Below, piece by piece: positions 1-5,071 of a DNA stretch of 5,071 nucleotides. The notes under the pieces are model-generated. The model was not told the origin of the DNA and made no database searches. It saw nothing but the letters and a program-made list of their open reading frames with translations. The translations under genes were made by a program, and so were the position numbers. How positions within the stretch are numbered: position 1 is the first letter of the stretch; each line of letters begins with the position of its first letter. This DNA comes from Bacillota bacterium (GTDB lineage Bacteria > Bacillota > Sulfobacillia > Symbiobacteriales > Symbiobacteriaceae). Location of the stretch: contig JAQBPS010000519.1 in assembly GCA_028287415.1 (NCBI GenBank), positions 1 through 5,071 of the forward strand. Direction: 5' to 3'.

Positions 1-360
1 AACGGCATGCGAGTCATGGTGCCGTGCGAGAACCTCCAAAACATAGGCCTCCGGGAAGTAATGACGGAACAGGCGTTCCAGAAAGTTCTCGAGGTGCTCA
101 AAACCCGCAAAACGCTCATGACCAAAAACTGGAACCATCGGTACCGCGCCAATATGGAAAAGATCCGCAGCGGGAATCTATTTGAGTTGGCCGAAGTGGT
201 CAGGGCCCTCTCGCAACGGGACAGAGAAAAAGGGCTCTCAACCGGAGAGCGTAAAATGCTGGAGAGCGCCCGACAGATCTTGCTCTCAGAAATCGTCCTG
301 GCAAAGGATCTGGAACTGGACCAGGCCAATAAATTCCTTGATCAGGCGCTGGTCCAATAA
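1..360 (+). CDS. CarD/CdnL-family transcriptional regulator, 5'-truncated by the window edge
   Basis: This is the C-terminal 119 residues of a CarD/CdnL-like protein. The frame is open from base 1 and stops with TAA at 358-360. Family members are about 160 residues long, so roughly 40 N-terminal residues (most of the RNA polymerase-interacting domain) lie outside the window. The visible start, GMRVMVPCEN followed by GLREVM, matches the end of that N-terminal domain. The rest is an all-helical DNA-binding domain with the family hallmark W-x-x-RYR-x-N-x-x-K-x-x-SG; the Trp (codon at 130-132) matches the residue known in mycobacterial CarD to wedge into the minor groove at the promoter bubble. 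By family, it binds the RNA polymerase beta subunit and stabilises open complexes. The in-frame ATG at 7 is an internal methionine, not the start. An intrinsic terminator follows within 20 bases, so the gene ends its own transcription unit. The family call is secure; the physiological role in this organism is inferred. Confidence 0.9.
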   Translation, partial: NGMRVMVPCENLQNIGLREVMTEQAFQKVLEVLKTRKTLMTKNWNHRYRANMEKIRSGNLFELAEVVRALSQRDREKGLSTGERKMLESARQILLSEIVLAKDLELDQANKFLDQALVQ

Positions 361-379
361 AAAATTTGACATTGAGGGC

Positions 380-410
380 ATGGCGCCGGGTTTCCGGCGC
401 CATTTTCTTC
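380..410 (+). terminator. Intrinsic terminator of the carD-family gene
   Basis: A perfect nine-base-pair GC-rich stem, TGGCGCCGG (381-389) with CCGGCGCCA (394-402), closes a four-base GTTT loop. An A-T pair (380/403) can extend it. The T-rich tract TTTTCTTCC starts at 403. It lies 20 bases after the carD-family stop codon and separates that gene from the downstream yacL-ispD-ispF unit. Confidence 0.9.
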
Positions 411-510
411 CCAGGAGTGGGGAAGCCTAGAACCTGGAGGCATGTTCGCGACGTCTCAATAATAGCCTGGCGCTAACTTGCCTGTTTGCTGCAATAAATT
501 GGAATGATTT

Positions 511-520
511 GGGGGGTGAG
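511..520 (+). promoter_or_regulatory. Ribosome binding site of the yacL-family gene
   Basis: GGGGGGTGAG is complementary to the anti-Shine-Dalgarno core and lies just before the ATG at 523. It supports that start over the ATG at 504, which is in another frame and leads only to a short shadow frame. Confidence 0.65.
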
Positions 521-522
521 CG

Positions 523-1620
523 ATGTTGAAGAAAAACCTGCGTCTCATGTTGACTTTGGCTGGAATTCTAGGCGGATTGAGTCTGACCTTCTTCAACCTG
601 CCGCTGATTCGGGAGATCCCTTTTTACCCGCAACACTGGGCGACGACGGCCCTGGTGCTGGTCCTCGGCAGCCTGATCGGCGCACTGATCGGATTCTTCC
701 TCTTCCCACTGGCTACTTGGGTGGAGAATCGCTTGGCCAGGACCGCATTTATTGATATTGTCTTCGGCGCGGTCGGACTTATTGTCGGTCTTCTCATTGC
801 GGCTTTGATGGGGACGATTCTGAGCGGCTACCCGCTGGTGGGTCCGCTGGTGACCGTGCTTTCGGGCGTAATCTTTGGCTATCTGGGAATCAGCATCGCC
901 ACGCGCAAGCGGGAAGAGGCCACCTCGGTCCTCGGCTGGTTCGGCCACAGGCGGTCAAAGGCGGAGTCTGCGCCTCCCACGGAAGTAAACGATTATCAGG
1001 GCATCAGCCCCGCCAAGGTGCTGGACACGTCGGTCATCATTGACGGTCGCATCGCTGACATCGTGAAGACCGGGTTCCTGGAGGGGCCGCTGGTAATCCC
1101 CGGCTTTGTCCTGGAAGAGCTGCGCCATATTGCCGACTCGTCGGATGTACTCAAGCGCAACCGCGGCCGGCGCGGGCTGGATATTCTCAACCGGATTCAA
1201 AAAGAGCTGAGCGCCGAAGTCCGCATTAACGAGGAAGAGGTCGGCGAGGGGCTGGAGGTGGACACCAAGCTGCTCAAGCTGGCCAAGCTGCTGGGCGGCA
1301 AGGTGGTCACGAATGACTTCAACCTCAATAAGGTTGCAGAGCTTCAGGGCGTCCCCGTCCTTAACATCAACGACCTGGCGAACGCAGTTAAACCGGCCGT
1401 GCTGCCGGGCGAAGATATGACCATCACCGTGATCAAGGACGGCAAGGAGGCCGGACAGGGCGTGGCCTACCTGGACGACGGCACCATGATCGTCGTGGAC
1501 GGCGGTAAGCGGCATATCGGGGATACGATCGGCGTGACCGTCACGAGCGTGCTGCAAACGGCAGCCGGGCGGATGATCTTTGCCAAACCCAAGCTGCAGG
1601 TCGAGCGGGTGGCGCCGTGA
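523..1620 (+). CDS. yacL: Membrane-anchored PIN-TRAM domain protein (YacL family)
   Basis: A 365-residue protein with the full YacL architecture. Four hydrophobic segments (about residues 6-24, 41-64, 76-100 and 104-126) form a membrane domain, joined by a charged linker to a cytoplasmic PIN nuclease-like domain (about 165-285) and a C-terminal TRAM domain (about 295-357). The PIN acidic residues are present: D168 in VLDTSVIIDGRI, E198/E199 in VLEELRHIAD, D247 in VDTKLLKLA and D265 in VTNDFNL. PIN domains are metal-dependent ribonucleases and TRAM is an RNA-binding beta-barrel, so membrane-tethered RNA cleavage is a reasonable inference; the family's exact substrate is not well settled. The ATG at 523 is preceded by GGGGGGTGAG (511-520), a good Shine-Dalgarno match, and opens directly into the first membrane helix. 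Its stop overlaps the ispD GTG by four bases, indicating translational coupling. In Bacillus and many clostridia this gene also sits directly before ispD, often after disA or carD genes. Confidence 0.9.
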   Translation: MLKKNLRLMLTLAGILGGLSLTFFNLPLIREIPFYPQHWATTALVLVLGSLIGALIGFFLFPLATWVENRLARTAFIDIVFGAVGLIVGLLIAALMGTILSGYPLVGPLVTVLSGVIFGYLGISIATRKREEATSVLGWFGHRRSKAESAPPTEVNDYQGISPAKVLDTSVIIDGRIADIVKTGFLEGPLVIPGFVLEELRHIADSSDVLKRNRGRRGLDILNRIQKELSAEVRINEEEVGEGLEVDTKLLKLAKLLGGKVVTNDFNLNKVAELQGVPVLNINDLANAVKPAVLPGEDMTITVIKDGKEAGQGVAYLDDGTMIVVDGGKRHIGDTIGVTVTSVLQTAAGRMIFAKPKLQVERVAP

Positions 1621-2324
1621 GCATCCGGATTGGTGGCCTGAGGGTGGCGGTGAGCGTCATTATCCCGGCTGCCGGCTCCGGCAAGCGGATGGGGGGAGGG
1701 ACTGCCAAGCAGTTCCTCCCTCTCCGCGGAGAGCCGGTTCTGGTGCATACTGTGAGGCTGTTTTCCGAGTGCCCGCTAGTCGATGAAATCGTGATCGCTG
1801 CGCACGACCGCGAGACCACCCGTGAGCTGGTCGGCTCCTTGCCGAAGGTGACGCATATTGTCGCTGGCGGTCCGGAGCGGCAGGATTCGGTGTGGGCCGC
1901 CCTCCAGTTGGTTCATTCCCGGCCCCGTGTCGTTTGCGTGCATGATGCGGCGCGTCCGCTGCTCCCGGCGGACGTGCTGGAGCAGGTGCTCCTAGCGGCG
2001 GGCGGCTACCCGGCCCAGGTGGTCGCCGTGCCCGTGAAGGACACCGTGAAGGTGGTGGGCAGCGACGGGTATGTGACCGGCACACCGGACAGGGCCACAC
2101 TCTGGGCCGTGCAGACGCCCCAGGTTTTCTGGGCGGAGCCGTTGCTCCATGCCTTCCGGAGCGCACGAGCCGAGGGCTTCCTGGGCACCGACTGTGCATC
2201 GCTGCTGGAGCGCCAGGGTGTGCCCGTCCGGGTGCACCCCGGCAGCCACGAGAACCTGAAGCTGACCACGCCCGAGGATTTCTTGCTGGCGGAGGCGATT
2301 CTGGGCCGCCGCTCCCGGGGGTAG
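1617..2324 (+). CDS. ispD: 2-C-methyl-D-erythritol 4-phosphate cytidylyltransferase (IspD)
   Basis: Cytosolic enzyme of the MEP isoprenoid pathway that joins CTP and methylerythritol 4-phosphate to give CDP-methylerythritol and pyrophosphate. The 235-residue length is normal. The nucleotide-binding signature IIPAAGSGKRMGGGTAKQF (residues 15-33) carries R24 and K31, matching E. coli R20 and K27. Other conserved blocks are GGPERQDSV, VHDAARP (D110 and R113, matching E. coli D106 and R109), VKDTVK, VQTPQVF, and ENLKLTTPED with K215. One mild oddity is TDCAS at 191-195, where the second Asp of the usual TDDA is Cys193. The GTG start at 1617 overlaps the upstream stop in a GTGA arrangement. A second GTG at 1644 would remove nine residues and start closer to the conserved core, so the exact start is less certain than the identity. 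ispF follows after 20 bases. Confidence 0.96.
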   Translation: MSIRIGGLRVAVSVIIPAAGSGKRMGGGTAKQFLPLRGEPVLVHTVRLFSECPLVDEIVIAAHDRETTRELVGSLPKVTHIVAGGPERQDSVWAALQLVHSRPRVVCVHDAARPLLPADVLEQVLLAAGGYPAQVVAVPVKDTVKVVGSDGYVTGTPDRATLWAVQTPQVFWAEPLLHAFRSARAEGFLGTDCASLLERQGVPVRVHPGSHENLKLTTPEDFLLAEAILGRRSRG

Positions 2325-2330
2325 GGCGAT

Positions 2331-2339
2331 GAGGAGGAG
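2331..2339 (+). promoter_or_regulatory. Ribosome binding site of ispF
   Basis: GAGGAGGAG is a near-perfect Shine-Dalgarno sequence, five bases before the GTG at 2345. It fixes this non-ATG start, which also places the DVH zinc motif at the family's usual position. Confidence 0.8.
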
Positions 2340-2344
2340 CTGCT

Positions 2345-2824
2345 GTGCTGGTTGGATTCGGCTATGACGTGCACCGCCTGGTCGAGGGGCGTCCCCTGAT
2401 CCTCGGCGGGGTGGAGGTCCCGTTTGCACAGGGGCTGGACGGGCATTCGGATGCGGATGTGCTCCTGCACGCCCTGATGGATGCCTTACTTGGCGCTGCA
2501 GGGCTGCGGGATATCGGCCACTACTTTCCGCCGAACGACCCGGCCTACAAGGATGCTGACAGCCTGAAGCTGCTGGAGGCGGTTGTCGGCCTGCTCGCGG
2601 CAGAGGGGTACCGCCCGGTCAACGTGGACATGTCCTTGCTGGCGGAGCGGCCCAAAATCGGGCCGCACGTGGAACAGATGCGAGCGAAAATCAGTGCGGT
2701 CCTTGGCCTGGCGCCCCGCCGGGTGGGCATCAAAGCGACCACCAACGAGGGGCTGGGCTTTGTGGGGGAGGGCCTGGGCATGGCTGCTTACGCAGTCGCC
2801 TTGCTGGAAGATATTCGGGGATGA
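2345..2824 (+). CDS. ispF: 2-C-methyl-D-erythritol 2,4-cyclodiphosphate synthase (IspF)
   Basis: Cytosolic homotrimeric zinc enzyme of the MEP pathway that cyclises 4-diphosphocytidyl-methylerythritol 2-phosphate to methylerythritol cyclodiphosphate with release of CMP. The 159-residue length is typical. The zinc ligands D8, H10 (GFGYDVHRL) and H42 (DVLLHALMDALLG) fall at the E. coli positions. The active-site loop GHSDAD (33-38), the segment DIGHYFPP (56-63) and the C-terminal KATTNEGLGFVGEG are all intact. It starts with GTG at 2345, six bases after the very strong GAGGAGGAG at 2331-2339. It follows ispD as in many bacteria, where these non-consecutive pathway steps are paired or even fused. 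A new promoter begins five bases after its stop codon and no terminator lies between, so its transcript may run on into the next leader. Confidence 0.97.
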   Translation: MLVGFGYDVHRLVEGRPLILGGVEVPFAQGLDGHSDADVLLHALMDALLGAAGLRDIGHYFPPNDPAYKDADSLKLLEAVVGLLAAEGYRPVNVDMSLLAERPKIGPHVEQMRAKISAVLGLAPRRVGIKATTNEGLGFVGEGLGMAAYAVALLEDIRG

Positions 2825-2829
2825 ATTGC

Positions 2830-2859
2830 TTGACAGCTTAATGCAGACCGACATATAAT
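2830..2859 (+). promoter_or_regulatory. Consensus sigma-A-type promoter for the T-box-cysE-cysS unit
   Basis: The -35 box TTGACA (2830-2835) and the -10 box TATAAT (2854-2859) both match the vegetative consensus exactly, with an 18-base spacer. Transcription should start near 2864-2867, just before the first helix of the T-box leader. The -35 box begins five bases after the ispF stop codon. A promoter this close to consensus fits a leader in which control is exerted by attenuation, not initiation. Confidence 0.9.
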
Positions 2860-2967
2860 CATGAGTAACTGACGTTAAACGCGAGGAACGGGAGAAGTAC
2901 CTGCCGGATACCGTCCAGAGAGCCGCCGCAGCAGCTGTAAGCGGAGGCCGGAGGAACGCAGGGAATA

Positions 2968-2970
2968 TGC
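2968..2970 (+). promoter_or_regulatory. T-box specifier codon TGC (Cys)
   Basis: TGC lies on the 3' side of the Stem I internal loop, two bases after the GAA of the loop-E motif and one base before the lower helix resumes at 2972. The overlapping triplets ATG (Met) and GCG (Ala) fit the loop less well and do not agree with the downstream cysteine genes. Pairing would be with the GCA anticodon of tRNA-Cys. Confidence 0.8.
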
Positions 2971-3088
2971 GCCCGGGAGCTGGGGCCCGATCGGCTGTAA
3001 AGGTCGTTAGGCGCCCACGGAAGGCCACCGTTACAGGGCACAGGGTGTGTTGGCACCCGAACAAGTGGGGCGCTGTTTGGCGTTCAAT

Positions 3089-3123
3089 CAGAGTGGAACC
3101 ACGGGTATAACAACCCGCCTCTG
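3089..3123 (+). promoter_or_regulatory. T-box antiterminator hairpin
   Basis: CAGAG (3089-3093) pairs with CTCTG (3119-3123), and CGGG (3102-3105) pairs with CCCG (3114-3117), enclosing the bulge TGGAACCA (3094-3101). The first four bases of the bulge, TGGA, contact the free acceptor end of the tRNA. The 3' strand of this helix is also the 5' strand of the terminator, so the two structures exclude each other. Confidence 0.85.
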
Positions 3124-3149
3124 GCCTAGGCCAGTGGCGGGTATTTTGT
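3113..3149 (+). terminator. Conditional intrinsic terminator of the T-box leader
   Basis: ACCCGCC (3113-3119) pairs with GGCGGGT (3136-3142). After a single T-T mismatch, CTGGC (3121-3125) pairs with GCCAG (3130-3134) around a four-base CTAG loop. The short T tract TATTTTGT (3142-3149) follows. It should form when tRNA-Cys is charged and cannot hold the antiterminator open. The T tract is brief, but the stem is long and GC-rich. Confidence 0.88.
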
Positions 3150-3184
3150 CGCCCCGGGATCGGAAACCGGAAAGACTGCACAGA

Positions 3185-3196
3185 GGGGAGGGGTGA
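3185..3196 (+). promoter_or_regulatory. Ribosome binding site of cysE
   Basis: GGGGAGGGGTGA is strongly purine-rich. Its AGGGG part ends five bases before the ATG at 3199, the preferred spacing. It overlaps the alternative GTG at 3193, which argues against that codon as the start. Confidence 0.75.
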
Positions 3197-3198
3197 CG

Positions 3199-3874
<676 letters not shown>

Positions 3875-3897
<23 letters not shown>

Positions 3898-5071
3898 TCT
3901 GACCAGGCAAAAGGAACAGTTCGTGCCCCTGACAGCGGGCCAGGTCAGCTTTTACAATTGCGGCCCGACCGTGTACGGCCACTTCCACATTGGCAATGGG
4001 CGCAATTTCGTCGTCATGGACACAGTGCGCCGGTACCTGCAGTATCGGGGGTATACGGTCAAGTTCGTCCAGAACTTCACTGACATTGACGACAAGATGA
4101 TCAACCGGGCGAACGAGCAGGGCATCACGGTCAAGCAGCTGGCGGAGCAGATGATCGCCGCCTACGAGGAGGACGTGAAGGCCCTCAATGTGCTGCCCGC
4201 GGACGTGCATCCCAAGGCGACCGAGCTGATCCAGGAGCAGATCGCCATGATTCAGGAGCTGATCGACAAGGGGTACGCTTATGTGGTGGCCGGCGGCGAC
4301 GTCTACTTCCGGGTGAGCCGGAAGCAGGACTACGGCAAGCTGTCGCACAAGAACCTGGCGGACTTGCTGGCGGGCGCTTCGGAGCGGGTTGATCCCGATG
4401 ACCGCAAGGAACACCCCTTTGACTTTGCCCTCTGGAAGGGCCAGAAACCGGGCGAGCCCGCCTGGGAGGCGCCGTGGGGTGTGGGGCGGCCCGGCTGGCA
4501 TATTGAATGCTCGGCCATGGCCCGTCACTACCTCGGCGAGACCATTGACATTCACTCGGGCGGCGAGGACCTGGTGTTCCCCCACCATGAGAATGAGATC
4601 GCCCAGAGTGAGGCGGTCACGGGCAAGACGTTTGCCCGTTATTGGCTGCACAACGCCTTCCTGAACATCAACGGCGAGAAAATGTCCAAGTCGAAGAATA
4701 ACTTTTTCACCGTGCGGGACATCCTGGATCAGTACGACGGTGAGGTGGTCCGCCTCTACCTGCTGAGCGCACACTACCGGACGCAGCTCGACTTCCGGCA
4801 GGAGCTGGTCGAACAGACAAAGGCCGGCCTGGCACGGCTCAACAACACGGTCGCTCACCTTCAGCACCTGGAGAAGCATGCGCCGGCGTCAAAGCTGACG
4901 CCGGACGAGGCGCAGGTGCTGGGTGAGCTCTCAAAGGCCCGCCAGCGGTTCATCGACGTGATGGACGACGATTTCAACACCGCCGGCGCCACCGCCGTGC
5001 TGTTTGACCTGGTGCGGGAGATTAACACCAAGCTGACCGCAGAGTCGTCCGCGGAGCTGGCGCAGGGCCCC
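3875..5071 (+). CDS. cysS: Cysteinyl-tRNA synthetase (CysRS), 3' end cut by the window
   Basis: Class I aminoacyl-tRNA synthetase that charges tRNA-Cys with cysteine using ATP in the cytosol. The frame is open from the ATG at 3875 to the last base, giving 399 residues; complete proteins have about 460-490, so part of the C-terminal anticodon-binding region is missing. The catalytic core is complete. The HIGH motif appears as HIGN (38-41) in [10 protein letters not shown], as in Bacillus CysRS, and KMSKS is at 269-273. The zinc site that selects cysteine is intact: C29 in YNCGPTVY, C212 in GWHIECSAM, and H237 and E241 in FPHHENE, matching E. coli C28, C209, H234 and E238. [10 protein letters not shown] is also diagnostic. 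It overlaps the end of cysE by 23 bases and has its own ribosome site there. It is the second gene of the T-box-controlled unit, so its own tRNA substrate is the predicted signal for its expression. Confidence 0.98.

Larger units (their letters stand above)
2866..3149 (+). ncRNA. T-box riboswitch leader, predicted specific for tRNA-Cys
   Basis: The canonical T-box motif, AGAGTGGAACCACGGG, lies at 3090-3105, upstream of cysE. Stem I can be traced: the lower helix pairs CGGG (2889-2892) with CCCG (2972-2975); the loop-E element has AGTA (2896-2899) opposite GAA (2963-2965); the upper helix pairs CCTGC (2900-2904) with GCAGG (2958-2962). The AGAGAG bulge motif (2917-2922) and an apical hairpin CCGC/GCGG (2923-2926/2941-2944) follow. 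The 3' side of the specifier loop reads GAA-TA-TGC, giving a cysteine specifier codon at 2968-2970. The acceptor-contact bulge reads TGGA (3094-3097), which would pair with the UCCA end of tRNA-Cys, whose discriminator base is U. A hairpin GGGTG/CACCC (3043-3047/3054-3058) fits Stem III. Uncharged tRNA-Cys should favour the antiterminator and allow cysE-cysS transcription. The helices were found by eye, so the 5' end and the middle region are approximate. Confidence 0.93.

Noticed and set aside
366..371. TTGACA resembling a -35 box just after the carD-family gene
   Set aside because: No -10-like hexamer lies 16-19 bases downstream; that position is the terminator stem.
411..522. Possible promoter for the yacL-family gene (AATAAT at 458-463, TTGCCT at 478-483)
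   Set aside because: A promoter is expected after the upstream terminator, but neither hexamer has a credible partner at proper spacing, so I could not place one.
955..1557. Reverse-strand open frame of 200 codons
   Set aside because: It is antisense to the PIN-TRAM coding region and has low-complexity shadow composition.
2861..2872. Mini-ORF ATG-AGT-AAC-TGA next to the -10 box, as a possible leader peptide
   Set aside because: It overlaps the predicted transcription start, lacks a ribosome site, encodes no cysteine, and is unnecessary given the T-box mechanism.
2981..2983. TGG after GGGAGC as an alternative, tryptophan T-box specifier
   Set aside because: It lies below the lower helix formed by 2889-2892 and 2972-2975, outside the specifier loop defined by AGTA/GAA, and it disagrees with the cysteine genes downstream.

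Overview
The window is a housekeeping segment from a GC-rich member of the Bacillota (Firmicutes), probably a Clostridia-like or Symbiobacterium-like lineage. The signs are the gene order carD - yacL-type PIN/TRAM gene - ispD - ispF - cysE - cysS, a tRNA-sensing T-box leader before cysE, strong Shine-Dalgarno sequences, and a cysteinyl-tRNA synthetase with the HIGN form of the HIGH motif. The lineage is inferred from these features. All genes lie on the plus strand. I see no mobile element, CRISPR array, tRNA, rRNA or horizontally acquired segment.

Layout. Positions 1-360 hold the 3' part of a CarD/CdnL-family RNA polymerase-binding regulator, closed by a strong intrinsic terminator (380-410). 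After a gap of about 110 bases comes 523-1620, a membrane-anchored PIN-TRAM protein (YacL family). It overlaps ispD (1617-2324) by four bases, and ispF (2345-2824) follows 20 bases later. IspD and IspF catalyse the third and fifth steps of the methylerythritol phosphate (MEP) isoprenoid pathway. A consensus sigma-A-type promoter (TTGACA, 18-base spacer, TATAAT; 2830-2859) starts five bases after the ispF stop. It drives a leader of about 280 bases (2866-3149), which I read as a cysteine-specific T-box riboswitch with a TGC specifier and a TGGA acceptor-binding bulge. The leader ends in mutually exclusive antiterminator and terminator hairpins. It controls cysE (3199-3897) and cysS (3875 to the window end, incomplete), which overlap by 23 bases.

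How they work together. The cysE-cysS unit pairs the first committed step of cysteine synthesis (serine acetylation) with charging of tRNA-Cys. Uncharged tRNA-Cys should stabilise the antiterminator, so both cysteine supply and its use in translation rise when cysteine is short. There is no terminator between ispF and the T-box, so transcripts reading through from yacL-ispD-ispF should also meet the T-box checkpoint. The most informative element is the T-box: its tRNA identity can be read at both contact points. No undescribed system is evident.
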